Shown here piece by piece: positions 35,107 through 45,595 of a DNA stretch of 63,172 nucleotides. The DNA is from Synechococcus sp. UW140 (lineage in GTDB: Bacteria; Cyanobacteriota; Cyanobacteriia; PCC-6307; Cyanobiaceae). A program made the position numbers and the translations under genes. The notes beneath the pieces were generated by a model. It made no database searches and was not told where the DNA came from. It saw only the letters and a program-made list of their open reading frames with translations. Location of the stretch: contig CAMAVE010000005.1 of assembly GCA_945861595.1 (NCBI GenBank), positions 1 through 63,172 of the forward strand, in the 5' to 3' direction. Numbering within the stretch: the first letter of the stretch is position 1; each line of letters starts with the position of its first letter.

Positions 35107-35718
35107 TCAGGAGGCGGCAGCCTCGGTGGGATGGGAGATCACCCGGTCGATTAGGCCGTAGTCCTTGGCTTCGGCGGCGCTGAGGAAGTAGTCGCGGTCT
35201 GTGTCCTTGGCGATTTTTTCCAGGCTCTGGCCGCTCATGTCCGCCAGGCTCAAGTTGAGCATGTCCTTGATGCGCAGGATTTCGCGAGCCTCAATCTCGA
35301 TGTCGCTGGCCTGGCGCTGGCTGGTGCCGCCCAGGGGCTGGTGGATCATGATGCGGCTGTGGGGCAAGGCCAGGCGTTTGCCCTTGGTGCCAGCGGCCAG
35401 CAGGAAGGCCCCCATCGAGGCCGCCAGGCCGACGCAGATCGTCACCACATCGGATTTCACATATTGCATCGTGTCGAAGATCGCCAGTCCGGCGGTCACC
35501 GATCCGCCAGGCGAATTGATGTACAGGTAGATCGGCTTGGAGCTGTCCTCGGAATCGAGGTAGAGCATCTGGGCCACCAGGCTGTTGGCGATCGCGTCAT
35601 TCACCTCGGAGCCGAGGAACAGGATCCGCTCCACGCCCAGGCGGGTGTAGATGTCAACCCAGCGCTCGTACTGGCTGCCGGGAAGGCGGTAGGGAACGCT
35701 GGGGGTGCCGATGGGCAT
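35107..35718 (-). CDS. clpP: ATP-dependent Clp protease proteolytic subunit ClpP
   Basis: A 203-residue serine protease subunit from ATG 35718. The catalytic Ser lies in GLAASMGAF (near 100), His in IMIHQPLGG (near 125), and Asp in [11 protein letters not shown] (near 175). It forms the barrel that degrades proteins fed by Clp ATPases. Upstream on the same strand is a ClpR-like gene without the catalytic Ser, the arrangement of the cyanobacterial ClpP3/ClpR core. The upstream frame to 35814 lacks family sequence. Confidence 0.95.
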   Translation of the reverse strand: MPIGTPSVPYRLPGSQYERWVDIYTRLGVERILFLGSEVNDAIANSLVAQMLYLDSEDSSKPIYLYINSPGGSVTAGLAIFDTMQYVKSDVVTICVGLAASMGAFLLAAGTKGKRLALPHSRIMIHQPLGGTSQRQASDIEIEAREILRIKDMLNLSLADMSGQSLEKIAKDTDRDYFLSAAEAKDYGLIDRVISHPTEAAAS

Positions 35719-35800
35719 GGGTCTGAAGAGGCGGCGGTGGCGGGCGGAACTGGACGGGATGACCTGGGCGGTGAGGCCTAGGAGCGGGGCTGGGGGCGGA

Positions 35801-36484
35801 TCAGATCGGGGCAACCGCGCCCGGAAGCGCCGTCGGCAACTGCTTCTGGCTGGTGAGCACCCGGTCGATCAGGCCGTACTCCACCGCCTCAGCGGCGGTG
35901 AGGTAAGTCATGCGGTCGGAATCCTTAGAGAGCTGCTCAACGCTGCGGCCCGTATTGCGCGACAGCATTTCGAGCATGGTGTGCTTGTTGTGCAGCACCT
36001 CCTTGGCCCGGATCTGGATGTCGGTGGCCTGGCCGCGGGCGCCGCTGCGGGGCTGGTGCAACACGATCGAAGCGTGGGGCAGGGCGGCCCGGTGGCCCTT
36101 GGTGCCGGCTGAAAGAATCATGGCGGCGGTGCCCATGGCCTGGCCGATGCAGATCGTGTGCACCGGCGGCTTGACATAGCTGAGGGTGTCGGCGATCGCG
36201 AAGGCTTCGGTTTCAAAGCCGATTGCATCACCCGAGTACCAGCTGGTGCCGGTGGAATTGATGTAAAAGAAAATCGGCTTGTCCGGATTGTCGAATTCCA
36301 GGAACAGCAGCTGGGCAATGATCAGCTCGGTCACGTCAATGCCCATCTGGCGCTTGGCGTCGTCGTCACTGAACAGGGGCAGGCCCAGGTAAACGATCCG
36401 CTCCTTCAGCAGCAGGGAGGGCAGATCCGGCGGCGGCGTGCGCATCACCGCAGAATCGCCGTAGTAGGGGGCTGATACCGACAT
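35801..36484 (-). CDS. clpR: ClpR, inactive Clp protease subunit
   Basis: A 227-residue ClpP-family protein from ATG 36484. The segment that should hold the catalytic Ser reads [11 protein letters not shown], where ASMG is replaced so that Gly occupies the Ser position; His in VLHQPRSG is retained. This is the feature of cyanobacterial and plastid ClpR, which assembles with ClpP3 into a mixed ring. It sits 82 bp upstream of clpP and 31 bp downstream of the PIN-TRAM gene. Confidence 0.93.
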   Translation of the reverse strand: MSVSAPYYGDSAVMRTPPPDLPSLLLKERIVYLGLPLFSDDDAKRQMGIDVTELIIAQLLFLEFDNPDKPIFFYINSTGTSWYSGDAIGFETEAFAIADTLSYVKPPVHTICIGQAMGTAAMILSAGTKGHRAALPHASIVLHQPRSGARGQATDIQIRAKEVLHNKHTMLEMLSRNTGRSVEQLSKDSDRMTYLTAAEAVEYGLIDRVLTSQKQLPTALPGAVAPI

Positions 36485-36515
36485 CCGCGGATCACTGCAG
36501 GCCTGAACCGGGAGC

Positions 36516-37664
36516 CTAGCGGGGGTTCGTGGCGTCATGCTCCGGCGCCTCGGGCCGGTTCGGTTCGGATTTCGCCCGATTGCTGCGACGCGGCTGCGCC
36601 TCCTGGTCGCTGCGGGCGAACACCATCCGGCCCGTGGGGGTCTGCAGGGCGCCGGTGACGGTGACCGCAATCCGCTCGCCGCTGCGGCCCTTACCCCCTT
36701 CGACCACCACCATCGTGCCGTCCTCCAGGTAACCCACGCCCTGGTCGGCCTCCTTGCCATCGCGCACGATCTTGAGCTGCAGGCCATCGCCGGGCTGCAC
36801 CTCGGGCCGCAGGGCCATCACCAGTTCGCTCAGGTTCATCACCTTGAGCTGCTGCACCTCGGCCACCTTGGCCAGGTTGTAGTCGGTGGTGACCAAGGTG
36901 CCGCCAGTGTCAGCGGTGAGCTTCTGCAACTTGTCGTCCACCCCACTGCCCTCGTAACGGGTGGTGTTGACCACTAGGCGCCGGCCGTACTGCTCGCGCA
37001 ATTCGGCCAGCAGCTTGAGGCCGCGGCGGCCCTTGGCCCGCTTCTCATTGTTGGCCGAATCGGCCAGGGCCTGCAATTCATCAATCACGGCTTGGGCCAC
37101 GATCACTTGGCCCTCCAGCAAGCCGGAATCGAGCAGGCCGCGGATGCGGCCGTCGATGATCACGCTGGTGTCGAGGATCTTGGCGGTGGCGGGCATCAGC
37201 ACCCCATCGGCCACCAGCAGGGCTTCGGCGCTAGCGGGGTTGAACAGACGCAGCAGGGTGCGGCCATGCACTTCGGCCAGGTTGTAGCCCGACACGCCGA
37301 AAAACACGTTGCTCAGCACCGCCGCCAGCGGTTTGACGAACACCACCTCCCAGGGCAGGGGCAGCAGCAGGATCGGCGCCAGCAGCAGGTTGGCCACCAG
37401 CAGGCCCAGGATCAGGCCCACGGCCCGGCTGACCAGCAGGTCGGTGGGCATGGAGCGCACCTGGCGCATCAGGCGCTTGCGCAGCTGCTGGAAGAAGAAC
37501 CCCGCCACCAGGCCAAAGAAGGCGCCAAAGCCGCCCATCACCCAGCGCAGGCCCTCCGGGTTCGTGACCTGGATCAGCAGGTCCTCGGGCAGCAGGTCCA
37601 CCCCCAGCCAGCCGGTGGCGGCCCCGGAAATCAGGAACAGAACCAGGATGAGGCTGTCCACCAT
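36516..37664 (-). CDS. PIN/TRAM-domain membrane protein (YacL-like)
   Basis: A 382-residue protein. Three or four N-terminal membrane segments (about 1-20, 40-60, 82-102 and 105-120) precede a PIN ribonuclease domain (LDTSVIIDGRI near 165; acidic positions continue in VIDEL, DD and TTDYNLA) and a TRAM RNA-binding domain (near 300-350, with GYLEDGTMVVVEGG). A Arg/Glu/Pro-rich tail ends the protein. It belongs to the widely conserved YacL family; its substrate is unknown. It heads the clpR-clpP-ilvC-cbiB strand. Its ATG lies in a CCATGG shared with the divergent hemW upstream frame. Confidence 0.9.
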   Translation of the reverse strand: MVDSLILVLFLISGAATGWLGVDLLPEDLLIQVTNPEGLRWVMGGFGAFFGLVAGFFFQQLRKRLMRQVRSMPTDLLVSRAVGLILGLLVANLLLAPILLLPLPWEVVFVKPLAAVLSNVFFGVSGYNLAEVHGRTLLRLFNPASAEALLVADGVLMPATAKILDTSVIIDGRIRGLLDSGLLEGQVIVAQAVIDELQALADSANNEKRAKGRRGLKLLAELREQYGRRLVVNTTRYEGSGVDDKLQKLTADTGGTLVTTDYNLAKVAEVQQLKVMNLSELVMALRPEVQPGDGLQLKIVRDGKEADQGVGYLEDGTMVVVEGGKGRSGERIAVTVTGALQTPTGRMVFARSDQEAQPRRSNRAKSEPNRPEAPEHDATNPR

Positions 37665-37731
37665 GGCCTGTGACGTGCTTGTCCCGATCCCTAAGCAGGA
37701 AGCATGCCCGATCCAGGCCCCGTTGACTGGG

Positions 37732-39069
37732 GTGCTTAACCGCCCGTCTGGGCTTGGCCACAGCCCAGAGCCCGGCGCAGGGGCCCCCCAGGGCGGAGTC
37801 AGCCGCCGCGCCTGGCCGCCCCGCAGCGCCTATCTGCACATCCCCTTTTGCCACCGGCGCTGCTTCTACTGCGACTTCGCCGTGGTGCCCCTGGGCGACC
37901 ATGCCGATGGGGCCGAGTCCGGTTCGATCGCCGCCTACCTGGAGCTGCTGCTGGGCGAGATCGCCGCCGCCCCAGCCGGTCCGCCCCTCTCCACCGTGTA
38001 CGTGGGGGGCGGTACGCCCTCGATGTTGACCCCAAGCCAACTGGGTTCCCTCCTGGCGGCCCTGGCGGCCCGCTTCGGCCTCGCCCCCGGGGCCGAGATC
38101 AGCCTGGAGATGGATCCGGCCAGCTTCGATGGGCCGCGGCTGGCCGGTTATCTCGCCGCCGGTGTCAACCGGGTGAGCCTGGGCGGCCAAAGTTTTGATG
38201 ACGGCGTGCTGGAACGGCTAGGGCGGCGCCACCGCCGCTCCGACCTGCTCCAGGCAGCAGCCTGGCTCAATCAGGCCCGCCAGGGGGGCGACCTTGCCAG
38301 CTGGAGCTTGGACCTGATCCAGGGGCTGCCCGAGCAGGGGCTGGCCGCCTGGCGCGACCAGCTGGACCAGGCCGTGGCCCTGGCCCCACCCCACCTCTCG
38401 ATCTATGACCTGATCATTGAACCGGGCACGGTGTTTGCCTGGCGCCAGGGCCGGGGCGAGCTGGAGCTCCCCGATGCCGACCTCGGCGCCGACCTGATGG
38501 AGCTGACGGCCCAGGCCCTCCAAGCCGCTGGCTACGGCCACTACGAGATCTCCAACTTCGCCCTACCGGGCCACGCTTCGCGCCACAACCGGGTCTATTG
38601 GAATGGCGCCGGCTGGTGGGGCTTTGGCCTGGGCGCCACCAGCGCCCCCTGGGGCCAGCGCCTGGCCCGGCCCCGCACCCGGGCCGCCTATGCCGAGTGG
38701 CTGGCCCAGGGCTCCCCAACCGGGTCACCGGGCCCCGGGTCCGTCCCAGGCGCGGCGGCCGGTCCCAGCGGTGGGTCGCCAACGCCCCAGGACACCACCC
38801 AGGCCCCTGGGCTGCCCTTCGATGAACGGCTGCTGGTGGGGCTGCGCCGCCGCGAGGGGGTGCGCCTGGCGGAGCTGGCCGGCCAGGCGGGCGTGACCCC
38901 CAGCGAGCTGGAGGAGCTACTGGGGCGCTGGCAGCCCTATCGCGAGCGGCGCTTGCTGCTGCAAGACGGTCCCCGCTGGCGGCTGAGCGATCCCGAAGGC
39001 CTGGCCCTCAGCAATGGGGTGCTGCGGGAGCTGGTGGCGTGGTGGGAGGAGCGGACGGGGGAGGACTGA
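37732..39069 (+). CDS. hemW: HemW-type radical SAM protein (coproporphyrinogen III oxidase-like)
   Basis: About 445 residues. The radical SAM motif is [10 protein letters not shown] (near 42-51 with the GTG 37732 start), preceded by [30 protein letters not shown] and [16 protein letters not shown] follow, and the C-terminal HemN domain has a winged helix. Members with this Cys pattern act as haem chaperones rather than as true HemN. ATG 37663 is in frame but overlaps the divergent gene's start. A Pro/Gly/Ser-rich insert lies near 335-360. Its 3' end overlaps panB by 62 bp. Confidence 0.88.
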   Translation: MLNRPSGLGHSPEPGAGAPQGGVSRRAWPPRSAYLHIPFCHRRCFYCDFAVVPLGDHADGAESGSIAAYLELLLGEIAAAPAGPPLSTVYVGGGTPSMLTPSQLGSLLAALAARFGLAPGAEISLEMDPASFDGPRLAGYLAAGVNRVSLGGQSFDDGVLERLGRRHRRSDLLQAAAWLNQARQGGDLASWSLDLIQGLPEQGLAAWRDQLDQAVALAPPHLSIYDLIIEPGTVFAWRQGRGELELPDADLGADLMELTAQALQAAGYGHYEISNFALPGHASRHNRVYWNGAGWWGFGLGATSAPWGQRLARPRTRAAYAEWLAQGSPTGSPGPGSVPGAAAGPSGGSPTPQDTTQAPGLPFDERLLVGLRRREGVRLAELAGQAGVTPSELEELLGRWQPYRERRLLLQDGPRWRLSDPEGLALSNGVLRELVAWWEERTGED

Positions 39070-39892
39070 TGGGCGGACTGGTCGGCGCAGCGCTGGCGGC
39101 CAGGCCCGTGACCCAGCCCCCCAGGGCCTCGATCGCCAGGCTGCGGCCGGCCAGCAGGGGCGGACAGAAGGGGGGCTGCCGCTCCGTGAGGCCGAGCAAA
39201 TCAGCCGTGACCCGCACCTGGCCATCGCAGTCATCGCCGGCGCCGATGCCGATCACAGGAATCGTGAGCTCCCGCCGCAGACTGCCGGCCAGATCGGCCG
39301 GCACATGCTCGAGCACCAGGGCAAAACTGCCGGCCGCCTCCAGGTTGAGGGCGGCCCGGCGGAGGCGCTCCTGGCTGATCGGATCGGTGGCCTGGCGCCG
39401 GTAGCCGAGGCGATGGACCGATTGGGGCGTGAGGCCGAGGTGAGCCATCACCGGGATGCCGCTGCGCACCAGCCGGTCAACCACGGCCACGGTTTCCGGT
39501 TCGCCCCCCTCCAACTTCACCGCCGCGGCCGGGCTGTGCTTCAGCACGGCTCCGGCGGCCGCCACGGCCCCATCGAGGCCGCACTGGTAACTCAAAAAAG
39601 GCAGGTCGCAGACCAGCAGGGGTTGGCGGGCGGGCGGGCGGCCCAGGCCCCGGCCCACGGCGCGGCAATGCTGGAGCATCTCCTCCAGGGTCACCGGCAG
39701 GGTGGTGGCATGGCCGAGCACCACCATCGCCAGGGAATCGCCCACCAGCACCACATCGGCGCCGGCGGCCTCCACAAGGGCCGCCGAAAGGGCATCCCAG
39801 GCCGTGAGCATGGCAATGGGCCTGCCGTCGAGTTTGAACTGGATCAGATCGCCGGGACGCAGGGGCACCGATCCTCCGGGGCTCAGGCCCAT
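39008..39892 (-). CDS. panB: 3-methyl-2-oxobutanoate hydroxymethyltransferase
   Basis: A 294-residue enzyme from ATG 39892 that adds a hydroxymethyl group to ketoisovalerate in pantothenate synthesis. Family motifs: [29 protein letters not shown] (two adjacent halves), [35 protein letters not shown] and [16 protein letters not shown]. The C-terminal 25 residues are Pro/Ala/Ser-rich and overlap the hemW 3' end, so the core enzyme ends earlier. The upstream frame to 39937 overlaps the SRP RNA and is rejected. Confidence 0.95.
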   Translation of the reverse strand: MGLSPGGSVPLRPGDLIQFKLDGRPIAMLTAWDALSAALVEAAGADVVLVGDSLAMVVLGHATTLPVTLEEMLQHCRAVGRGLGRPPARQPLLVCDLPFLSYQCGLDGAVAAAGAVLKHSPAAAVKLEGGEPETVAVVDRLVRSGIPVMAHLGLTPQSVHRLGYRRQATDPISQERLRRAALNLEAAGSFALVLEHVPADLAGSLRRELTIPVIGIGAGDDCDGQVRVTADLLGLTERQPPFCPPLLAGRSLAIEALGGWVTGLAASAAPTSPPISPPPSAPPTTPPAPAAPHC

Positions 39893-39905
39893 TGCTAGCA
39901 TCCAA

Positions 39906-40007
39906 CCGACTCGGACCCATGCGGCCCGGACGCCCAAATCTGGTCAGGACCGGAAGGGAGCAGCCACACGGGATGCTCCAGGCAGGCGTGGACTCCGGGT
40001 CACCCCA
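39906..40007 (+). ncRNA. ffs: Signal recognition particle RNA, small bacterial type
   Basis: The SRP core GGTCAGGACCGGAAGGGAGC (39942-39961, with AGCC after it) holds the conserved internal loops that bind Ffh. Flanking pairing closes the hairpin: GACCC (39914-39918) with GGGTC (39997-40001), and ACGCC with GGCGT nearer the core. The length of about 100 nt fits the small 4.5S form. It lies between divergent panB and convergent ftsZ; a terminator follows at 40048. Exact ends are estimated. Confidence 0.92.
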
Positions 40008-40047
40008 TTTCCATTGGTCAGCCTGTTCACTACGGGGGACAACACTC

Positions 40048-40084
40048 CCAAGCCCCTTGGGATCAGGGGCTTGGCCCAATTTTT
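40048..40084 (+). terminator. Intrinsic terminator of the SRP RNA
   Basis: CCAAGCCCC (40048-40056) and GGGGCTTGG (40066-40074) form a perfect 9-bp stem with a 9-nt loop, followed by CCCAATTTTTG. Confidence 0.75.
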
Positions 40085-40088
40085 GATC

Positions 40089-40112
40089 AAAAAATAGGGG
40101 CCCTTCGGCCCC
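40089..40112 (-). terminator. Intrinsic terminator downstream of ftsZ
   Basis: On the leftward strand GGGGCC (40112-40107), a 4-nt loop and GGCCCC (40102-40097) are followed by TATTTTTT. It lies 113 bp after the ftsZ stop and opposes the SRP RNA terminator. Confidence 0.8.
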
Positions 40113-40224
40113 AAGAACGCCTACGGCAGGACAGCAAGATGAGACCCAGGTCCCGCCATGGGACCGTCTGTGGCGGCAGGGGGAAGGGGCCGCCTCTATC
40201 GGCCTCTGTAGCCCCCCGAAGGCC

Positions 40225-41448
40225 TCAGAGCCCCTGTTGACGGTTGAGGAGGAAGGGCGGGATCTTGGCTCCGGGGGCCTCCTGGGCCTGGCTATGGGCG
40301 GCGCGCAGGTCGGCGCTGAAGGTGCTGATCGTGCGTTCGGGCCGGTAGGTGTTGCCACCCTCGAAGCCGGTGGCGATCACGGTGACGTGGATTTCCCCCT
40401 CGAGGGATTCATCCACAACGGCGCCGACAATGATGTTGGCCTCGGGATCGACCACGTCGTAGATCACCTCCGAAGCGGTGGTCATGTCTTCGAGGGTCAT
40501 GTCGCGGCCGCCGCTGATGTTGATCACGCAGCCCTTCGCCCCATCGATGCGGGCCGACTCGAGCAGGGGGCTACTCATGGCCGCCTGGGCGGCCTCGATC
40601 GCCCGCGAGCGACCGGAACCAACGCCAATTCCCAACAGGGCGGTTCCGGCATCGGCCATCACCGAGCGCACGTCAGCAAAGTCCACGTTCACCAAGCCCG
40701 GCTTGGTGATGATGTCGCTAATGCCCTTCACGCCCATACGCAGCACGTCATCGGCGGCGCGGAAGGCCTCCTGCAGGGGCGCCCCGGCAATGGCGTCCCG
40801 GAGCCGGTCGTTGGGGATCACGATAAGGGTGTCCACGTGTTCGGCTAGGCGGGCGATGCCCTCCTCGGCCTGGCGCATGCGCTTGCGGCCCTCAAAGCTG
40901 AAGGGCTTGGTGACGATGCCAACGGTGAGGGCACCGCATTCCTTGGCCACCTCGGCCAGGATCGGCGCCGCCCCGGTGCCCGTCCCGCCGCCCATCCCGG
41001 CGGCGATGAACACCAGGTCAGCGCCCTGGAGCGATTGCAGCAGCTCGTCGCGGGATTCCTCGGCCGCCTTCTGACCGATCACCGGGTTGCCGCCGGCGCC
41101 CAGGCCACGGGTGAGTTTCTGGCCCAGCTGCAGGCGTTGCACGGCCGAAGACTGGATCAAGGCCTGGGCATCGGTGTTGAGCACCCGGTAGCCCACCCCC
41201 TGCAGGTCGGAGGCAATCATGCGATTGACCGCATTGCTGCCGCCACCACCAACGCCAATCACCTCAATGCGGGCGGTCTGGCTGGGCACGATGCCGTTTC
41301 CTCCAGGGACGCTGGCGCTGTACGGGCCTTCGTTCGTGATCTCCATGGAAGGTCCCATGCCGTTCATCCTGGGCAGCATTATGTCGTCGCTTGGTCCAGC
41401 GGGCCTGATCGATTGCGACAGATTCGCTTGAAACCCTGGTTTGGCCAC
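40225..41448 (-). CDS. ftsZ: Cell division protein FtsZ
   Basis: A 407-residue tubulin-like GTPase that forms the division ring. Motifs: [14 protein letters not shown] (nucleotide loop 1), the tubulin signature [21 protein letters not shown], and a C-terminal linker ending [12 protein letters not shown], which matches the conserved tail peptide. About 55 residues precede the GTPase core. The true start may be one of the later ATGs (for example 41367, [10 protein letters not shown]), since cyanobacterial N-termini vary. It lies 23 bp after ftsQ on the same strand. Confidence 0.96.
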   Translation of the reverse strand: MAKPGFQANLSQSIRPAGPSDDIMLPRMNGMGPSMEITNEGPYSASVPGGNGIVPSQTARIEVIGVGGGGSNAVNRMIASDLQGVGYRVLNTDAQALIQSSAVQRLQLGQKLTRGLGAGGNPVIGQKAAEESRDELLQSLQGADLVFIAAGMGGGTGTGAAPILAEVAKECGALTVGIVTKPFSFEGRKRMRQAEEGIARLAEHVDTLIVIPNDRLRDAIAGAPLQEAFRAADDVLRMGVKGISDIITKPGLVNVDFADVRSVMADAGTALLGIGVGSGRSRAIEAAQAAMSSPLLESARIDGAKGCVINISGGRDMTLEDMTTASEVIYDVVDPEANIIVGAVVDESLEGEIHVTVIATGFEGGNTYRPERTISTFSADLRAAHSQAQEAPGAKIPPFLLNRQQGL

Positions 41449-41471
41449 CGCCTTGTCAAGGTTTCAAGGCC

Positions 41472-42317
41472 TTAATCCACGCCCATGCCGGGGCCACCAG
41501 GGCCGCCAGGCCTGGGCTTGGGCGGCAGGCCCAACTCCGGGTGGTCCGGATCGCTGAGGTCGATCGACTGCACCTTTAATCCCTTGACCCGGGTGGCCAG
41601 GTGGCTGGAGAGGTGGCTGAGCATGTCGAGGCGGCGGCCCAGCTGGCCATCGGGCAGGCCCAAACGCACCTTGCCAAGGGAGCTGGTAACCAGCCAGAGG
41701 TTGCCGTTGGGCTCGAAATGGATCTCGATGAGGGTGGACCCCAGCTGGCCACTGCGGCCTAGCACCTGGGCCAGGGGCGGTCGCAGGTGGTCCTGCCAGC
41801 CGCTCACCAGCAGCAACGGTGCACCGCCCGACGCCATGGCGCCCGATTGCTGGCGGCTGGTCATCCAATTGCCGAGCCGATCGACATAGCCCTGCTCAAG
41901 GCCCTTGCCCGTGCGGCGTTCGGCCCGGGCCACCGCCTTGCGATCGACCAGGTCGATGCGCAGCCGCGGCGGCAGCATCAGCCGGGTCACCTGGACGTTC
42001 TCCACCGGTAGGGCCGCGGCCAATTGGGCCGCGAGCTGGCGCGGCTGGAGATTGAGAAGCTGCACCGGGAAGCGCAGCCGCGCCTCCTGGATGATCTGGT
42101 CCCGGGAGACCTGGCGGCTGCCCACCACCTCCACCTGGGATGGGCTGCGCAAGCTCCACCCCTGGCCGAGCAGCACCCAGCCCAGGCCGGCGGAGGCTCC
42201 GACCAGCACCAAGACGCGCCAGATCTCCCGCAGCCGTTGGCTGCGGCGTTGGAGGCGCAACTGGCGGCGCCGCTCAGCCCCAGGCCCCGGGCGCCGTTCC
42301 GTCTCGACAGGGCTCAC
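41472..42317 (-). CDS. ftsQ: Cell division protein FtsQ
   Basis: A 281-residue bitopic protein. The N-terminal cytoplasmic part is Arg-rich, one membrane helix lies near 33-50 (IWRVLVLVGASAGLGWVLL), and a POTRA domain follows (VEVVGSRQVSRDQIIQEA, then VENVQVTRLMLPPRLRIDLV). The C-terminal tail is Pro/Gly-rich. It links early and late division proteins. Its start overlaps the preceding conserved gene by 4 bp, and ftsZ follows. Confidence 0.9.
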   Translation of the reverse strand: MSPVETERRPGPGAERRRQLRLQRRSQRLREIWRVLVLVGASAGLGWVLLGQGWSLRSPSQVEVVGSRQVSRDQIIQEARLRFPVQLLNLQPRQLAAQLAAALPVENVQVTRLMLPPRLRIDLVDRKAVARAERRTGKGLEQGYVDRLGNWMTSRQQSGAMASGGAPLLLVSGWQDHLRPPLAQVLGRSGQLGSTLIEIHFEPNGNLWLVTSSLGKVRLGLPDGQLGRRLDMLSHLSSHLATRVKGLKVQSIDLSDPDHPELGLPPKPRPGGPGGPGMGVD

Positions 42318-42724
42318 AGGTCGCAGCGGGCTCGGGCCATCAGCTGGTCGATCCAGCGGCGGGCCCGCTCCGCATCGGCAAAGGGCAGGTCCTTGTGCAG
42401 ACCGCCTCCTACAAGGCGTAGGCGACAGGCGCCATGGGCCTCGTCGGTGAGGGGCGCCTCACCGGAGCGCAGGGCCAGCAATTCCACACATTCGAGGGTT
42501 TTCACCACAAACTGATCCTTCTCGACCAGTTGGCCGGCCTCAAAGGCACTCCAGCTGAGCAGGCCTCCCTCCAACTTGGCGCCGCCACAGCTATCGAGCT
42601 TGGCCAGCTCCGCCCCCTGGGCCCAGTCGCGAAACAGCTGCTGACGCCTGCGCTCCAGCCAGCCCAGGGCCGTGAGCAGCACGAACACCAGCAGCAGGGG
42701 CAGCCAGAACAGTCCATGAATCAT
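42314..42724 (-). CDS. Conserved membrane-anchored protein of unknown function
   Basis: A 136-residue protein with an N-terminal membrane helix (about 5-23) followed by a soluble domain: [19 protein letters not shown], then [16 protein letters not shown] and [16 protein letters not shown]. It overlaps ddl (4 bp) and ftsQ (4 bp), so all three are translationally coupled. The position within a division/cell-wall operon suggests a role in one of these processes. No named family is recognised. Confidence 0.75.
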   Translation of the reverse strand: MIHGLFWLPLLLVFVLLTALGWLERRRQQLFRDWAQGAELAKLDSCGGAKLEGGLLSWSAFEAGQLVEKDQFVVKTLECVELLALRSGEAPLTDEAHGACRLRLVGGGLHKDLPFADAERARRWIDQLMARARCDL

Positions 42725-43821
42725 CTGGGCTCCACGCTCGCACCGGTGTGTGGCCTGGATTCTTGCGCCAGTTGCACCAACTGGTGCACCAACTCCTCAA
42801 GCGGTAACCCTGTGGCGTCCCAGAGCATCGGATACATGCTTTGGCTGGTGAAGCCCGGCAGGGTGTTGATCTCATTGAGCCAGAGGGCGCCGCTGGCCTC
42901 CTCATAGAAGAAATCCACCCGCGACAGGCCGGCAGCCCCCACCGCCCGGCAGGCCCCAATCGCCATTTCGCGGGCCCGTTCGGCAATCGCCTCGCTGACC
43001 TGGGCCGGAATCACGGTGTGGCTGAGGCCGGCGGTGTACTTGGTGTCGTAGTCGTACCAATCGGCGTCAAAGCAGATCTCCCCCAGCACCGAGGCGGCCA
43101 TCTGGCGATCGCCGAGCACGGCGCATTCGAGTTCCCGGGCCTGGACGCCCTGCTCCACCACCAGGCGGGGATCGTGGCCGGCCGCTTCGCGCAGGCCCGC
43201 CAGCAGGGCGTCGCGATCAACGGCCTTGCTGATGCCCACCGAGGAGCCCAGGTTGGCCGGCTTAATGAAGCAGGGATAGCCGAGTTGGGCCTCCAGCCGC
43301 TCTAGCAACTTGGTGCGTTGGGGCTCAGGCCCCTCCAGCTCGGCGGCCTCCACGCAGGCGTAGGGCACCTGGGGCAGGCCGGCGGCGGCGAAGGCGGCCT
43401 TCATCGCCTGTTTATCCATGCCCACGGCCGAGCCGAGCACCCCCGAGCCCACGAAGGGCACCTGCATCAGGCTGAACAGCCCCTGGATCGTGCCGTCCTC
43501 GCCGTTGGGGCCATGCAGCACCGGGAACCACACCTCCACCTCCAAGGCTCCGTCGGGGAAGCCACGAAAACCGGGCCGCTGGGGCGCCGGCGGCAGGTCT
43601 GCGGGCTGGGCCGGCAGGCCCGAGGCCAGCACCGCATCGGCCACGGCAGGCGGCCACCAGTGGCCCTGCTGGTCGATGTAAAAGCAGCTCAGCCGATAGC
43701 GCTCGGCGTTGGCGCCGCGGCGCAGGGCGCCCGCCACGGTGATCGCCGAGCGGATCGACACGGCATGTTCGCCCGACAGCCCACCGAACACCAGGCCGAG
43801 GTGGGTGGGGGGTGCTGCCAT
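42721..43821 (-). CDS. ddl: D-alanine--D-alanine ligase
   Basis: A 366-residue ATP-grasp enzyme that makes D-Ala-D-Ala for peptidoglycan. Motifs: [14 protein letters not shown] at the start, [14 protein letters not shown] near 104, [15 protein letters not shown] near 185, and [10 protein letters not shown] plus [11 protein letters not shown] near 325 with the Mg-binding Glu and Asn. Its end overlaps the next gene by 4 bp in the ddl-(small gene)-ftsQ-ftsZ order. Confidence 0.96.
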   Translation of the reverse strand: MAAPPTHLGLVFGGLSGEHAVSIRSAITVAGALRRGANAERYRLSCFYIDQQGHWWPPAVADAVLASGLPAQPADLPPAPQRPGFRGFPDGALEVEVWFPVLHGPNGEDGTIQGLFSLMQVPFVGSGVLGSAVGMDKQAMKAAFAAAGLPQVPYACVEAAELEGPEPQRTKLLERLEAQLGYPCFIKPANLGSSVGISKAVDRDALLAGLREAAGHDPRLVVEQGVQARELECAVLGDRQMAASVLGEICFDADWYDYDTKYTAGLSHTVIPAQVSEAIAERAREMAIGACRAVGAAGLSRVDFFYEEASGALWLNEINTLPGFTSQSMYPMLWDATGLPLEELVHQLVQLAQESRPHTGASVEPR

Positions 43822-43862
43822 GGCGCCGTTGAAGTGGCGCCAAACGTATCAGCGCTCCGGCG

Positions 43863-45344
43863 TCAGGCCAGGGGGGCGGCCAGCGGGGCCGCAGGCTCTG
43901 GGGTGGATTGGGCGATCGAGGCAGCCGGGGAGGGCGACCAACCGGCCGCGGCCAGGGGGCTGCCGCTGAGGGAGAAGGGACGGACATCCTCGATCACCAG
44001 ATCCACCAGCTCGCCAGCCGCGATTGGGCGGCCATCGCTGCGGTGGGAAGGGAAAAAGGTGAGCCGGTTGGAGCGGGTGCGGCCCATCATTTGGCTGGAA
44101 TCCTTGGGGTTGGGACCCTCCACCAGCACCTCCTCGACCCGGCCCAGGTAGCGGCCGCTGCGCTGGCGGGCGATGCGCTCCACCACCTGGTTGATCTGCT
44201 TCAGCCGCTCCACCTTCACGGCCTCGTCGAGCTGGCCGGGCCAGTCGGCCGCAGGGGTGTTGGGCCTGGGCGAATAGGCGGCGGTGTTAACCAGATCGAA
44301 GCCGATCGCTTCGATCAGCTCGAGGGTGCGGCGGTACTGGGCATCGGTTTCACCGGGGAAGCCGACGATCACATCGGCGCTGATCGACGCATCGGGCATG
44401 CGCTCACGGATGCGGTCGATGATGCGCCGGTAGCGCTCCACCGTGTAGCCCCGGGCCATGGCCTTAAGCAGGGCGTCATCGCCGCTCTGGAAGGGGATGT
44501 GGAAGTGTTCGCAAACCTTGGGCAGGTCGGCACAGGCATCGATCAGGCGCTCGGTGAAGTAGCGGGGATGGCTGGTGGCAAAGCGCAGCCGGGCGATCCC
44601 CTCCACGTCATGGACCTGGTGCAGAAGGTCGGTGAGGGTGTGCTGGCGGCGCCCCTCCGGGGTGATGCCGGGCAGGTCCCGGCCGTAGGCGTCGATGTTC
44701 TGGCCCAGCAGGGTGATTTCGCGGAAGCCCCGGGCGGCCAGGCCCTCCATCTCCAGGCGGATCGCTCCGGGGAGGCGCGATTGCTCCTTGCCCCGCACCG
44801 ACGGCACCACGCAATAGGTGCAGCGTTCGTTGCAGCCGTAGATCACGTTCACCCAACCGCAGACCGTGCTGTCGCGCCGGGCGGTGGTGATGTCTTCGAG
44901 GATCTGGTGCTCGCCTGTTGCCACCACCTGCTGGCCGTTCTCCACCTGGGTGAGCAGCACATCGAGGCGGTTGGCGTGTTGGGGACCCATCACCAAGTCG
45001 AGCTCCGGCACGCGCCGCAGCAGGGATTCGCCCTCCTGCTGGGCGACGCAGCCGGCCACCACCAAGGTGAGGTGGGGGTTGAGCCGTTTGCGCTGGGCCT
45101 GGCGCCCCAGGTAGCTGTAAACCTTCTGCTCGGCGTTGTCGCGGATCGTGCAGGTGTTGTAAAGCACCAGATCGGCGCTGTGTTCGTCGCTGCCGGCGAC
45201 GTAACCCATCGTTTCGAGGATGCCGGCCATGCGCTCGGAATCGGCCTTGTTCATCTGGCAGCCAAAGGTGGTGATCCAGTAGCTGCCGCGGCGGGCCCCA
45301 GGCGCCTGGGGGGCCTGGGTGCCTGCGGGGATGATCACGGTCAT
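43863..45344 (-). CDS. miaB: tRNA-2-methylthio-N6-isopentenyladenosine37 synthase
   Basis: A 493-residue enzyme from ATG 45344. The N-terminal UPF0004 domain has its cluster cysteines in [16 protein letters not shown] and AGCVAQQ; the radical SAM domain has CNERCTYC; a TRAM domain (near 400-465) ends with [12 protein letters not shown], which is typical. It adds a methylthio group to A37 of tRNAs reading UNN codons. The last 30 residues are Pro/Ala-rich. The upstream frame to 45512 is Pro/Ser-rich and not family-like. Confidence 0.96.
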   Translation of the reverse strand: MTVIIPAGTQAPQAPGARRGSYWITTFGCQMNKADSERMAGILETMGYVAGSDEHSADLVLYNTCTIRDNAEQKVYSYLGRQAQRKRLNPHLTLVVAGCVAQQEGESLLRRVPELDLVMGPQHANRLDVLLTQVENGQQVVATGEHQILEDITTARRDSTVCGWVNVIYGCNERCTYCVVPSVRGKEQSRLPGAIRLEMEGLAARGFREITLLGQNIDAYGRDLPGITPEGRRQHTLTDLLHQVHDVEGIARLRFATSHPRYFTERLIDACADLPKVCEHFHIPFQSGDDALLKAMARGYTVERYRRIIDRIRERMPDASISADVIVGFPGETDAQYRRTLELIEAIGFDLVNTAAYSPRPNTPAADWPGQLDEAVKVERLKQINQVVERIARQRSGRYLGRVEEVLVEGPNPKDSSQMMGRTRSNRLTFFPSHRSDGRPIAAGELVDLVIEDVRPFSLSGSPLAAAGWSPSPAASIAQSTPEPAAPLAAPLA

Positions 45345-45595
45345 GGGGCGGCGGTCAGAACGGGTCGGGGGATGGAGCGACTGAGGGGGCGCTGGAGGGG
45401 GCGCTGGGGACGCCTGGGGCGGAGGGGGCGCTGGCCAGCCGCTTCGGGCGGCTTGAACTGGCTTTTCAGCCCTGGGCGAAGCCCCCAGCTGGCGGCTCAG
45501 GGCCATGGCCATGGGCGTTTGCCCTTGGAGTGCTCCGAAATCCCCTGGACCCTGCCAGCCTGCCAGGGCAGGTCCATCGCTGGTGGCGTCAAGGG

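Noticed and set aside
37663-37731. ATG 37663 as the hemW start
   Set aside because: It overlaps the start codon of the divergent PIN-TRAM gene and adds non-family residues; GTG 37732 is preferred, with some doubt.
40149-40165. GGTCCC/GGGACC hairpin between the SRP RNA and ftsZ
   Set aside because: Short and without a T-run; it lies beyond the ftsZ stop and the real terminator is at 40089-40112.
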